DNA of 64,000 nt from Limnohabitans sp. WS1 (lineage in GTDB: Bacteria; Pseudomonadota; Gammaproteobacteria; Burkholderiales; Burkholderiaceae_C). The number at the start of each line of letters is the position of its first letter. Within the stretch, counting starts at the first letter, position 1. Below, piece after piece: positions 26,116 through 35,190 of the stretch. Both the position numbers and the translations under genes were made by a program. The stretch spans positions 1 to 64,000 of the forward strand of contig NZ_NERU01000018.1 of assembly GCF_003063265.1 (NCBI RefSeq), in the 5' to 3' direction. The notes under the pieces are model-generated. The model ran no database searches and was not told the origin of the DNA. It was given only the letters and a program-made list of their open reading frames with translations.

Positions 26116-27030
26116 ATGAACTCCAGAATCCGCACCGCCTGGCTTTTCCTCACCCCCATGATCGTGCTCATGCTGATCGTGGCAGTGTGGCCCTTGGCCC
26201 GCTCCATTTGGTTCAGTTTCACCGACACCAACATCAACGACATCGCCGCAGGCCAGTTTGTGGGCCTGGAAAACTACTTCGGTGAATACGGCCTGTTCTT
26301 CAACCCCAACGACGAAGAAGGTTTTTGGGCTGGGGACTGGGGCGTGTCGATCCGCAACACCTTCAGCTTTGCGGTGGTCTCGGTCATCCTCGAAACCCTG
26401 ACGGGTTTGGGTTTGGCGCTGCTGCTCAACCAAGAGTTCAAGGGCCGCGCCTTTGTGCGCACCGCCGTGCTGGTGCCTTGGGCCATCCCGACCATCGTGT
26501 CGGCCAAAATGTGGGGCTGGATGCTCAACGACCAGTTTGGTGTGATCAACACCCTGCTGCTGGACGCCGGGCTGATCAGCCAAAAAATAGCTTGGACCGC
26601 CGAGCCCAGCTACGCGCTGTGGACGGTGGTCATGGTCGATGTGTGGAAGACCACACCCTTCATGGCCTTGTTGATTTTGGCCGCGCTGCAAACCGTGCCC
26701 AAGGACTGCTACGAAGCCGCCCGCGTGGACGGCGTGCACCCGCTGCGCGTGTTCTGGAAGATCACACTGCCCCTGATCCGGCAGCCACTTTTGGTGGCCA
26801 TTGTGTTTCGCCTGCTTGACTCGCTGCGGGTGTTTGACCTGATTTATGTGCTGACCGCCAATGGCAGCACCACCATCAGCATGTCCGGCTTTGTGCGCCG
26901 CGAAATGGTGGAGTACGGCAACATGGGTTTTGGCTCAGCGGCGTCAACCTCGCTGTTCCTCATCATCATGCTGACCGCCATCCTTTTCCTGCGCTTGGCC
27001 CGCGTGAAACTTGCCGAGAACGCCCAATGA
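26116..27030 (+). CDS. ABC sugar permease, first subunit (MalF/ThuF-type)
   Basis: The 304-residue inner-membrane protein has about six hydrophobic segments. The cytoplasmic EAA loop that docks to the ATPase reads DCYEAARVDGVHPLRVFWKI. Its length is like ThuF rather than the longer MalF of enterics. It begins six bases after the binding-protein stop and overlaps the second permease by four bases, so all three should be made in step. Confidence 0.9.
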   Translation: MNSRIRTAWLFLTPMIVLMLIVAVWPLARSIWFSFTDTNINDIAAGQFVGLENYFGEYGLFFNPNDEEGFWAGDWGVSIRNTFSFAVVSVILETLTGLGLALLLNQEFKGRAFVRTAVLVPWAIPTIVSAKMWGWMLNDQFGVINTLLLDAGLISQKIAWTAEPSYALWTVVMVDVWKTTPFMALLILAALQTVPKDCYEAARVDGVHPLRVFWKITLPLIRQPLLVAIVFRLLDSLRVFDLIYVLTANGSTTISMSGFVRREMVEYGNMGFGSAASTSLFLIIMLTAILFLRLARVKLAENAQ

Positions 27031-27863
27031 ACCACCGCTCCAAACTGGCCACAGCCCTGCTGTACCTGATCTCCGCCATCGTGGTGGTCTTGTCGGTCTA
27101 CCCCTTCATCTACGCCATTTCGACCTCGCTCAAAACCGGCACCGCCCTGTTCAATTCGCAGCTGATCCCCAGCAACGCCGACTTGCGCAACTACGTGGCC
27201 TTGTTTGAAGGCGTGCAGCCCTTTGGCAAAAGCCTGCTCAACTCGATCATGGTGGCGGTGCTCACCGTGGGCTTTGCCATGCTGATGGGCGTGACCGCCG
27301 CTTATGCGCTGGGCCGCATCCGTTTCAAGGGCAAGGGCCTGCTTTTGGTCTGCATTTTGGGCGTGTCCATGTTTCCGCAGGTGGCGGTACTTTCGGGCAT
27401 GTTCGAGCTGATCCAGTCGCTGGGCCTGTACAACAAGGCTCTGGGCCTGGTGCTGCCCTACACCATCTTTACGCTGCCCTTCACCGTGTGGATTCTCACC
27501 ACCTTCATGCGCGAGCTGCCCGGCGAACTCGAAGAAGCCGCCATCATGGACGGGTGCGGTCCGATCCGCATCATCTTCCAAGTCTTCATGCCGCTTTTGT
27601 GGCCCGCGCTGGTGTCCACCGGGCTGCTGGCCTTCATCGGGGCTTGGAACGAATTCATGTTTGCGCTGACCTTTGTGGTGAGCGACACCGAGCGCACCGT
27701 GCCGGTGGCCATCTCGCTGATCGCGGGGGCCACGGCGTTTGAAATTCCCTGGGGCACCATCATGGCCGGTTCGGTGATCGTCACCGTGCCGCTGCTGCTC
27801 TTGGTCTTCGTTTTCCAAAAACGCATCGTGTCGGGCCTGACGGCGGGCGCGGTCAAAGGTTGA
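27027..27863 (+). CDS. ABC sugar permease, second subunit (MalG/ThuG-type)
   Basis: The 278-residue protein has six predicted membrane segments and an EAA loop with EEAAIMDGCGPIRIIFQV. It forms the transport channel with the preceding permease. It starts within the end of that gene (ATGA overlap). The C-terminal QKRIVSGLTAGAVKG is the standard end of CUT1 permeases. Confidence 0.9.
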   Translation: MNHRSKLATALLYLISAIVVVLSVYPFIYAISTSLKTGTALFNSQLIPSNADLRNYVALFEGVQPFGKSLLNSIMVAVLTVGFAMLMGVTAAYALGRIRFKGKGLLLVCILGVSMFPQVAVLSGMFELIQSLGLYNKALGLVLPYTIFTLPFTVWILTTFMRELPGELEEAAIMDGCGPIRIIFQVFMPLLWPALVSTGLLAFIGAWNEFMFALTFVVSDTERTVPVAISLIAGATAFEIPWGTIMAGSVIVTVPLLLLVFVFQKRIVSGLTAGAVKG

Positions 27864-27884
27864 ACTTTTTCGATTGCAAACACC

Positions 27885-29525
27885 ATGAACAAAGCACCCA
27901 ACAACCACTGGTGGCGCGGTGGCGTCATTTACCAAATCTATCCCCGCTCTTTTGCCGACAGCAACAGCGACGGCGTGGGCGACTTGCCGGGCATCACCGC
28001 CAAGCTGGACTATGTGGCCAGCCTGGGCGTGGACGCGATCTGGCTCTCGCCATTTTTCAAAAGCCCGATGAAGGACTTCGGCTACGACGTGAGCGACTAC
28101 TGCGACGTCGATCCGCTGTTTGGCACGCTGGACGATTTCCGCACCTTGGTGCAAAGCGCACACGCCAAGGGGCTGAAGGTCGTGATCGACCAGGTGCTCT
28201 CGCACACCTCGGACCAGCACCCCTGGTTTGAGGAAAGTCGCGCCTCCAAAACCAACCCCAAAGCCGACTGGTATGTGTGGGCCGATGCCAAGGACGATGG
28301 CACCCCGCCCAACAACTGGCTGAGTGTGTTCGGTGGCAGCTCCTGGCAATGGGACACCCGCCGCAAGCAGTACTACCTGCACAATTTTTTGAGCAGCCAA
28401 CCTGACCTGAACTTCCACAACCCCGAAGTGGTCGAGGCCATTTTGGGCACCGTCAAATTCTGGCTCGAACTGGGTGTGGACGGCTACCGCTTGGACACCG
28501 CACCGTTCTACTTCCACGACAAGGAACTGCGCAACAACCCGGGCCGGGGCGGGGCCAAGGAGGGCGACAACACCGTGTCCGACGTCAACCCCTACGGCTG
28601 GCAGTGGCATGTGTACGACAAAGAGCGCCCCGAGAACCTTGAATTTTTCAAGAAACTGCGCGCCTTGGTCGACCAGTACCCCAACACCACCATGGTCGGC
28701 GAGATCGGCACCGACGACAGCATTGCCACCATGGCCGCCTACACCAGCGACGGTGACAAGCTGCACATGGCCTACAGCTTTGACTTGCTGGGCAAAGATT
28801 CGAGCGCGCCTTATCTGCACGGCCTGATGCAAAAATTCGCCGACAAGAGCCAAGGCGGCTGGCCGTCCTGGGCGCTGGCCAACCACGATGTGGAGCGGGT
28901 CGGCTCGCGCTGGGGCGGCCCCGAGCGCAACTTGCAAAAACTGCGCTTGGCCGCCGCTTTTCAGATGTGCCTGCGCGGCTCGCCCTGCCTGTACCAGGGC
29001 GACGAACTCGGCCTGCCCGAGGCCGACATCGCCTTTGAAGACCTGCAAGACCCGCCCGGCATCGCCATGTGGCCCGAATACAAAGGCCGCGACGGCTGCC
29101 GCACGCCCATGCCCTGGGTGAGCCAAGCGGCTGACATCGGCTTTGGCGATGGCAAGACCAAAGCCTGGCTGCCCTACACCGAGGCCTACCGCCCACTGGC
29201 CGCCGATGTGCAAGAGCGCGATGCGGCGTCGCACCTGAACTTTTATCGCCAACTGCTGCAGTGGCGTCGCACACAACCCGCCCTCATCCACGGCGAACAA
29301 GCATTGCTGCCCGTGCACCCGCAGGTCATGGCCTTTGTGCGCGAGCACGAGGGCCAACGCGTGCTGTGCGCTTTCAACTTCAGCGCGCAAGCGGCCAGCC
29401 TGCCCCTGCCGTCCGACATGCAGGCACTACACACCATAACGCTGCCCGGCCTGAGTGGCGGCTGCTTGTCGGGCCACGCTTTGGCCTTTGAGCCCTTTGG
29501 TGGCCTCATCGTTCAATTGGCCTGA
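27885..29525 (+). CDS. Cytoplasmic alpha-glucosidase, predicted alpha-1,4 type (GH13)
   Basis: The 546-residue enzyme lacks a signal peptide and starts with WWRGGVIYQIYPRSF, typical of alpha-glucosidases of the AglA/oligo-1,6-glucosidase group. Catalytic residues are Asp204 (YRLDTAPF), Glu273 (VGEIGTD) and Asp335 (NHDVER). The residue after the nucleophile is Thr, which in this group goes with alpha-1,4 preference, in contrast to Val in isomaltases. It sits between the permease and ATPase genes, as aglA does in Sinorhizobium, so it probably splits imported maltose-type sugars or sucrose to glucose. A GATTGCAAA half-site precedes the start. Confidence 0.88.
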   Translation: MNKAPNNHWWRGGVIYQIYPRSFADSNSDGVGDLPGITAKLDYVASLGVDAIWLSPFFKSPMKDFGYDVSDYCDVDPLFGTLDDFRTLVQSAHAKGLKVVIDQVLSHTSDQHPWFEESRASKTNPKADWYVWADAKDDGTPPNNWLSVFGGSSWQWDTRRKQYYLHNFLSSQPDLNFHNPEVVEAILGTVKFWLELGVDGYRLDTAPFYFHDKELRNNPGRGGAKEGDNTVSDVNPYGWQWHVYDKERPENLEFFKKLRALVDQYPNTTMVGEIGTDDSIATMAAYTSDGDKLHMAYSFDLLGKDSSAPYLHGLMQKFADKSQGGWPSWALANHDVERVGSRWGGPERNLQKLRLAAAFQMCLRGSPCLYQGDELGLPEADIAFEDLQDPPGIAMWPEYKGRDGCRTPMPWVSQAADIGFGDGKTKAWLPYTEAYRPLAADVQERDAASHLNFYRQLLQWRRTQPALIHGEQALLPVHPQVMAFVREHEGQRVLCAFNFSAQAASLPLPSDMQALHTITLPGLSGGCLSGHALAFEPFGGLIVQLA

Positions 29526-29555
29526 ATAGGCCTGAATAGGCCCGAACCGGCCCCA
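29522..29555 (+). repeat. Decamer repeat GGCCTGAATA at the glucosidase stop codon
   Basis: From 29519 the sequence GGCCTGAATA occurs twice in tandem, followed by decayed copies starting GGCCCGAACC and GGCCCC. The glucosidase stop codon TGA is inside the first unit. Confidence 0.5.
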
Positions 29556-29586
29556 CCGAAACCTACACCGCGCTGGAGTACACCCC

Positions 29587-30720
29587 ATGTCTCGCATCGA
29601 ATTCAAGAACATCTGCAAGCGCTACGCACCGCATTTGCCGATGACCATCCACAACGCCAACCTGACCATCGAGCACGGCGAATTTTGTGTCTTTGTTGGC
29701 CCCTCGGGCTGCGGCAAATCCACCCTGCTGCGCATGGTGGCCGGTCTGGAAGACATCAGCGCCGGCGATTTGCTGATCGGCGACCAACGCGTGAACGACC
29801 TGCCCCCCGCCAAGCGCGGCGTGGCCATGGTGTTCCAGAGTTACGCGCTTTACCCGCACATGACCGTGGGTGAAAACATGGCCTTTGGTCTGCGCGTGTT
29901 GGGCTCGAACAAAGCCGAGATCGACCGCAAGGTGAAAGAGGCCGCAGACATTTTGCAGCTGACCCCGCTGCTGGACCGCCTGCCCAAAGCCCTGTCGGGC
30001 GGGCAGCGCCAGCGCGTGGCGATTGGCCGCGCCATCGTCAAGCAACCCAAGGTGTTTTTGTTTGACGAACCCCTGTCCAACTTGGATGCGGCTTTGCGCG
30101 TGCAGACCCGGCTGGAGATCGCCAAGCTGCACAAAGACATGGGCTCAGCCAGCATGATCTATGTGACGCACGACCAGGTCGAGGCCATGACCCTGGCCAA
30201 CAAAATCGTGCTGCTGCACACCGGTGCACTGATCCAGGAGCGCGGCAGCGTGGCGCAGGTGGGCTCGCCCATGAACCTGTACCACCGCCCGGCCAGCCTG
30301 TTCGTGGCCGAATTCATCGGCTCGCCCAAGATGAACCTGCTCAAAGGCACGCTGCAAAGTGCCGAGGCCACACACGCCACGGTGGACGTGGGCGGCCACA
30401 CGCTCACGGTGGCGGTGGACGCCCGCCATTTAAAAGCCGGTGAAGCGGTGCAAGTGGGCATTCGCCCCGAGCACATTCCTTTGGGTGCCGAAGGTGCAGG
30501 CACCGCCGTGACCGCCAGCTTGCAACACATCGAACGCCTGGGCGATGCGTCGCTGCTGTATGTGCAAATCCCGGGCCAACCCATGGCCACCGTCAAGGTC
30601 GAGGGCAGCGCCGCGCTGGCCGCGGGCTCGGCCCTCACGCTGCGCCTGATGCCCGATCAGCTGCACCTGTTTGACCGCCAAGGCATCGCCTGCCACCGCC
30701 CCGTGGAACTGCCCGAATAA
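29587..30720 (+). CDS. ABC sugar transporter ATPase (MalK/UgpC/ThuK-type)
   Basis: The 377-residue ATPase powers the CUT1 importer. It has Walker A GPSGCGKST (about 39-47), signature LSGGQRQRVAIGRAI, Walker B VFLFDEPLSNLDA and switch THDQVEA. The C-terminal 130 residues form the TOBE regulatory region (AEFIGSPKMN, VGIRPEHI). It is encoded inside the operon with its permeases, 61 bases after the glucosidase gene, with GGAG before the ATG. Confidence 0.92.
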   Translation: MSRIEFKNICKRYAPHLPMTIHNANLTIEHGEFCVFVGPSGCGKSTLLRMVAGLEDISAGDLLIGDQRVNDLPPAKRGVAMVFQSYALYPHMTVGENMAFGLRVLGSNKAEIDRKVKEAADILQLTPLLDRLPKALSGGQRQRVAIGRAIVKQPKVFLFDEPLSNLDAALRVQTRLEIAKLHKDMGSASMIYVTHDQVEAMTLANKIVLLHTGALIQERGSVAQVGSPMNLYHRPASLFVAEFIGSPKMNLLKGTLQSAEATHATVDVGGHTLTVAVDARHLKAGEAVQVGIRPEHIPLGAEGAGTAVTASLQHIERLGDASLLYVQIPGQPMATVKVEGSAALAAGSALTLRLMPDQLHLFDRQGIACHRPVELPE

Positions 30721-30755
30721 GCCCCTGCTTTTTTCATTGCGTATTGGCCCCCGTC

Positions 30756-32486
30756 ATGAACTCATCCGATCAAGCCTGGTGGAAAAGCAGCGCCGTCTAC
30801 CAAATCTACCCCCGCAGCTTTTGTGACAGCAACGGTGACGGCATCGGCGACATCCCGGGCATCACGAGCAAGCTGGACCATCTGAAAACGCTGGGCGTGG
30901 ACGTGGTCTGGCTCTCGCCGGTGTACGAGTCGCCCAACGACGACAACGGCTACGACATCAGCGACTACCGCGCCATCATGGGCGAGTTTGGCACCATGGC
31001 CGACTTTGATGCCATGCTGGCAGGCATGAGCGAGCGAGGCATGGCCCTCATGATGGACTTGGTGGTCAACCACACCTCAGACGAGCACGAATGGTTTCGC
31101 CAGGCGCGGTCTTCGCGTGACAACCCGTACCACGATTACTACATCTGGCAAGAACCCGTGGAAGGCCGCGCGCCCACCAACTGGGAGTCGGCTTTCAGCG
31201 GCCCGGCCTGGAGCTTGAACGAGGCCACCGGTGAGTATTACCTGCACATGTTCTCGCCCAAACAGCCCGACCTGAACTGGGAGAACCCCAAAGTGCGTGC
31301 CGAGGTCTATGACCTGATGCACTTTTGGTTTAAAAAAGGCGTGCACGGTTTTCGCATGGACGTGATCAACCTGATCTCCAAGCCCTGGCGTGCGGACGGC
31401 TGCCTGCCCGATGCGCCCGTGGTGCAGCGGGGGTTTTTGCAGCCCGCCTTCGAGATGGTCAAACACGGCCCGCGCTTTGTCGAGTTCATGCGCGAGATGC
31501 GCCGCGAAGTGCTGGACCATTACAACAGCCTCACCGTGGGCGAATCACCCTGCGCCACCGTGGAAGAAGCCGCCGAGATCACCCACCCCGACACCGGGGC
31601 CTTGAACATGGTGTTCCAGTTTGAACACATGGACCTGGACAGCCAAGCGGGCAAAGGCAAATGGGCGCTCAAAGCCCTGCACTTGCCCGACCTCAAAGCC
31701 AGCCTGAGCCGCTGGCAAAACGGCCTGCATGGCCGAGGCTGGAACAGCCTGTACTGGAACAACCACGACCAACCGCGCATCGTCTCACGCTTGGGCGACG
31801 ACGGCCCCCAATACCGCGAACGCTCGGCCAAAATGCTGGCCACTTGCCTGCACTTGATGCAAGGCACGCCCTATGTCTACCAAGGCGAAGAACTGGGCAT
31901 GACCAATGTGGCCTGGCCCGACATCACGAACTACCAAGACATCGAAACCCGCAACATGTACCGCGTGGCCACCCAAGAAAAAGGCCAGTCCCCCGACAAA
32001 GTGCTGCGCAGCATCCACGCCAAAGGCCGCGACAACGCCCGCACCCCCATGCAGTGGACCGCACAGGCCCATGGCGGCTTCACCACCGGCACCCCATGGC
32101 TGGCGGTGCACAAAAACCACGACCACATCAACGCCGAGGCGGCGCTGGCCCAGCCCGACTCGGTGTTTCACCACTACCGCCAACTGTTGGCCCTGCGCAA
32201 GCAATGGCCCGTGCTGGTGCATGGCCGCTACACACTGCTGCTGCCCGCACACCCCCATGTGTTTGCCTACCTGCGCTCGGACGAACAACACAGCGTGGTG
32301 GCGCTGTGCAATTTCAGCGGCCAGTTCCAGCGCCTGCCGCTGACGGAACTGCCCGATCTGCGCACAGCCACCCCCCTGATCGGCAACCTGCCCTTTGAAG
32401 AATGGCCCATGGCCCCCGACACCCTGGCCGCCTGGGAAGCCCGGGCTTACCTGCTGCCCGGTGCAGCTTTAACACACAACGCTTGA
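30756..32486 (+). CDS. Cytoplasmic oligo-1,6-glucosidase-type enzyme (GH13_31-like)
   Basis: The 576-residue enzyme has no signal peptide. It carries WWKSSAVYQIYPRSFCDSN, a calcium-type DSNGDGIGD loop, Asp202 (FRMDVINLISK), Glu263 (VGESPCA) and Asp338 (NNHDQPR). The FRMDVIN-LISK block with Val after the nucleophile is that of oligo-1,6-glucosidases and isomaltases, and resembles TreC. It should cleave the alpha-1,6 links left after pullulanase and import, complementing the Thr-type glucosidase two genes upstream. A trehalose-6-phosphate hydrolase is less likely, since no phosphotransferase gene is present. ATG at 30756 is chosen over an upstream TTG. Confidence 0.86.
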   Translation: MNSSDQAWWKSSAVYQIYPRSFCDSNGDGIGDIPGITSKLDHLKTLGVDVVWLSPVYESPNDDNGYDISDYRAIMGEFGTMADFDAMLAGMSERGMALMMDLVVNHTSDEHEWFRQARSSRDNPYHDYYIWQEPVEGRAPTNWESAFSGPAWSLNEATGEYYLHMFSPKQPDLNWENPKVRAEVYDLMHFWFKKGVHGFRMDVINLISKPWRADGCLPDAPVVQRGFLQPAFEMVKHGPRFVEFMREMRREVLDHYNSLTVGESPCATVEEAAEITHPDTGALNMVFQFEHMDLDSQAGKGKWALKALHLPDLKASLSRWQNGLHGRGWNSLYWNNHDQPRIVSRLGDDGPQYRERSAKMLATCLHLMQGTPYVYQGEELGMTNVAWPDITNYQDIETRNMYRVATQEKGQSPDKVLRSIHAKGRDNARTPMQWTAQAHGGFTTGTPWLAVHKNHDHINAEAALAQPDSVFHHYRQLLALRKQWPVLVHGRYTLLLPAHPHVFAYLRSDEQHSVVALCNFSGQFQRLPLTELPDLRTATPLIGNLPFEEWPMAPDTLAAWEARAYLLPGAALTHNA

Positions 32487-32493
32487 GTCCTCC

Positions 32494-34080
32494 ATGACAC
32501 ACCACCGCCGTTGGCAACGCACCGCACTCTGGCTGGGTCTTGCCCCCCTCACCCTGCTGTCCGCTCAGGCCATTTCAGCAAGCTCGGTCTACGATGCCCG
32601 AGAAAAAGACTGGCGCAATGGCGCTGTGGTCTACCAAATCTTGGTGGACCGCTTTGTGCCCTCGGCCAATCTGGCCGCCAAAAAGCACCTCTACCCGGCA
32701 CCCAAAGTGCTGCACGACTGGCACGAAGTGCCGCGGCGCGGTGTGGATCTGCCCGATCAGAAACTCAACAGCCAGGAGCTGGCCTTTTGGGGCGGCGACC
32801 TGCAAAGCGCCCGCTCGCGGCTGGACCATGTGCAGCAACTCGGGGCCACGGCGGTCTACCTCAACCCCATCCACCTGGCCTGGACCAACCACAAATACGA
32901 CGCCCTCGACTTCAAGGCCATCTCCCCCGAATTCGGCACCCGCGAAGACTTCAAACAATTTGCCCGCGAAGCGCACCAGCGCGGCATGAAGGTGGTGCTG
33001 GACGGTGTGTTCAACCACATGGGCCGCAACAGCCCGGCCTTCAAAGAAGCCATGGCCAAGCCGAGCAGCCCTTGGCGCCACTGGTTTGCCATTGGCCCGC
33101 AATACAAAGGCGGGGCACGGGTCTGGACCGGTTACCAAAACCTGCCCGAACTCAACCTGGAACACCCGCCCGTGCGCCAGTACCTGTATGAAGCGCCCGA
33201 CTCGGTGCTGCGCGGCTACCTGCGCGACGGGGCCGACGGCTGGCGTCTGGACACGGCGTTTGAGTTGGGCCACCGTTACCTGCAAGACCTGCGCCATGCA
33301 GCCCGCCAAGAGAAAAAAGACGCGCTCATCGTGGGCGAGATCGTCAACTACCCCGACCAATGGCTGCAATCGATGGACGGGGTGATGAACTTCACGCTGC
33401 GGCAAATCATCCTCGGCCTGGCCCAAGGCGAACTGAGCACGTCCGCCGCCACCCGCATGACCGAACGCCTGGTGCGTGACGCCGGCATCGAGCCGCTGCT
33501 CAAGTCTTGGAACGTGATCGACAACCACGACATCCCCCGCATCCACACCCAACTGCCCGACACGCGCCTGCGCCGGTTGGTGCAAGCGCTGCAATTCACC
33601 CTGCCGGGCTCGCCCAATGTGTATTACGGCAGCGAAGTCGGCATGACCGGCGGCGGCGACCCGGAAAACCGAGGCCCCATGCGCTGGGACCAAGTGCAGC
33701 CCGACCAAGCCGAACTGGTCTGGATGAAACGGCTGATTGCCCTGCAACAAGGGCACCGCGCCCTGCGCGTGGGCGACTACCGCCGCATCGAGGCTGAGCG
33801 CCTGTTCGCCTTTGAACGCCACACCGACAAAGCACTGGACACGCGCATCGTGCTGGCCAACCCGAGCCACACACCCGTGACCGAAAAAATCATGGTGGCC
33901 AATGCCGCCCTGATGGACGACACCCCCCTGGTGAACCTGCTGGCCGACGACCCCACCCAAGCCGTGACCACCATGGGCCCCGGCCTGATCACCGTCACCG
34001 TCCCCGCACAAAGCGTGATGGTGCTGCAACCCGTGGAACGCGATTTGGGTGGGTACAGTCGGTACAAGCGGGTGCGGTGA
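32494..34080 (+). CDS. Exported GH13 neopullulanase/cyclomaltodextrinase-like enzyme
   Basis: The 528-residue protein has a signal peptide (LWLGLAPLTLLSAQAISA) and a GH13 barrel with GGDLQSARSRLDHVQQLG, VFNHMG, Asp253 (WRLDTAFE), Glu282 (VGEIVNY) and Asp346 (DNHDIPR). It lacks the large N-terminal beta modules of the enzyme at 16131. It probably acts in the periplasm on maltodextrins or cyclodextrins before uptake. It is last in the rightward operon, seven bases after the previous gene; no clear terminator follows. Confidence 0.85.
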   Translation: MTHHRRWQRTALWLGLAPLTLLSAQAISASSVYDAREKDWRNGAVVYQILVDRFVPSANLAAKKHLYPAPKVLHDWHEVPRRGVDLPDQKLNSQELAFWGGDLQSARSRLDHVQQLGATAVYLNPIHLAWTNHKYDALDFKAISPEFGTREDFKQFAREAHQRGMKVVLDGVFNHMGRNSPAFKEAMAKPSSPWRHWFAIGPQYKGGARVWTGYQNLPELNLEHPPVRQYLYEAPDSVLRGYLRDGADGWRLDTAFELGHRYLQDLRHAARQEKKDALIVGEIVNYPDQWLQSMDGVMNFTLRQIILGLAQGELSTSAATRMTERLVRDAGIEPLLKSWNVIDNHDIPRIHTQLPDTRLRRLVQALQFTLPGSPNVYYGSEVGMTGGGDPENRGPMRWDQVQPDQAELVWMKRLIALQQGHRALRVGDYRRIEAERLFAFERHTDKALDTRIVLANPSHTPVTEKIMVANAALMDDTPLVNLLADDPTQAVTTMGPGLITVTVPAQSVMVLQPVERDLGGYSRYKRVR

Positions 34081-34159
34081 AGTTTGCAAAATGTCAGGCT
34101 CATGTGAATCCAATCGGAATGCAGATTGCATCTAAGTGGTTTTCAACTCGGAGAACGAC

Positions 34160-34621
34160 ATGGACAAAAACTTCTGGCCCCCGATCTTGGCTTTGGCGAT
34201 TCCGCTGCTGGCTTTGCTTATCCCGATTGCTTACATTGTTTTTCGCTTTGTGCTGCAAAGCCGCAAGGCCCAGCTGATGCACGAGACCCTTCGCCACTTT
34301 GCGCAATTGGGGCAGCCCATTCCGCCTGAATTGTTGCAACAAGAGCCGCCCAGCGCCGCCTTGACTACCCCCACACCAGAGCAAAAAGCCGAGCGCGTGG
34401 CCAGCTTGCTGCGCAAGGCGGTGTTGGCCATGTGTTCGGGCTTGGGGCTGGGCTTGGTGGTGTATTGGGTCAACCTCGACAACGGCGAGTTCAACGGTTT
34501 CCATGGCTGGGCCTGGGGCTTGTTGCCCTTCATCCTGGGCTTGGGCTGGCTGTTTCTTTGGGTGGCCGAATCTCGGCAGCTGCGGCATGAACAGGCACTG
34601 GCGCGTGGCGAGACGGACTGA
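34160..34621 (+). CDS. Small inner-membrane protein (DUF6249-like)
   Basis: The 153-residue protein has an N-terminal membrane segment (FWPPILALAIPLLALLIPIAYIVF) and two more near the C-terminus (VLAMCSGLGLGLVVYWV and GLLPFILGLGWLFLWV). The middle section is soluble and contains QPIPPELL, a motif seen in a family of small membrane proteins beside ECF sigma genes. The ATG at 34160 has CGGAG upstream. It is followed after two bases by the sigma gene and is presumably part of that signalling cassette. Function unknown. Confidence 0.75.
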   Translation: MDKNFWPPILALAIPLLALLIPIAYIVFRFVLQSRKAQLMHETLRHFAQLGQPIPPELLQQEPPSAALTTPTPEQKAERVASLLRKAVLAMCSGLGLGLVVYWVNLDNGEFNGFHGWAWGLLPFILGLGWLFLWVAESRQLRHEQALARGETD

Positions 34622-34623
34622 GT

Positions 34624-35190
34624 GTGTCCGCCCCCTCTTTGGCGCAGGAGCGCGAGTGGCTGCGCTTGGCGCAGCACCATCGCGATCCACAGGCCTTCGG
34701 GCAGCTGGTGGCCCTTCACCAGGGGCGTGTGCGTGCGGTGCTGCGCAAGCTCACCCGGGGCCAGCGGGCCCTGGCCGATGAGTTGGCGCAAGAAACTTTC
34801 ATCAAAGCTTGGCGGGCCTTGCCCACGTTCCGGCACGGGGCGCAGTGGAGCACTTGGCTGCACCGCATTGCTTACCTCGAATTTTTGCAGCACCAAAGGC
34901 GCTGGGCCGATGAGCACGCCAACACCGCATCTCCCGAGCATCAGGCCATCGAAGCCACGCACTCGGCCCACGATTTGCGCCTAGACTTGGAGAAGGCCTT
35001 GGCACAATTGCACCCTTTGGAAAACGCCGCCATCGTGTACTGTTACCACGGTGGCTTGAGCCATGCTGAGGCGGCGCAAGTTTTGGACTTGCCTTTGGGC
35101 ACCGTCAAAAGCCATGTCTTGCGCGGGCGCGCCAAACTGCAAACGTTGCTGGCCGCATGGAAGCCCACAGACACTCAGGAGTCACCATGA
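34624..35190 (+). CDS. ECF-type RNA polymerase sigma factor
   Basis: The 188-residue protein has sigma region 2 (DELAQETFIKAWRALPTFR, about 44-62) and region 4 with helix-turn-helix LSHAEAAQVLDLPLGTVKSHVLRGR (about 140-164), and no other domain. It should direct RNA polymerase to a specific stress or signal regulon. It starts at GTG two bases after the membrane protein stop, and its own stop overlaps the next ATG, so the three genes are one unit. The signal and target promoters are unknown; location beside the glucan locus may be coincidence. Confidence 0.88.
   Translation: MSAPSLAQEREWLRLAQHHRDPQAFGQLVALHQGRVRAVLRKLTRGQRALADELAQETFIKAWRALPTFRHGAQWSTWLHRIAYLEFLQHQRRWADEHANTASPEHQAIEATHSAHDLRLDLEKALAQLHPLENAAIVYCYHGGLSHAEAAQVLDLPLGTVKSHVLRGRAKLQTLLAAWKPTDTQESP

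Noticed and set aside
25180..26739. A 519-residue open frame on the minus strand
   Set aside because: It lies opposite the binding-protein and permease genes, is Gly/His/Val-rich without motifs, and follows from high G+C codon bias.
26844..29390. An 848-residue open frame on the minus strand
   Set aside because: It is a shadow of the permease and glucosidase genes; composition is abnormal and no domain is visible.
32575..34131. A 518-residue open frame on the minus strand
   Set aside because: It mirrors the exported GH13 gene and has no start signal or motif.
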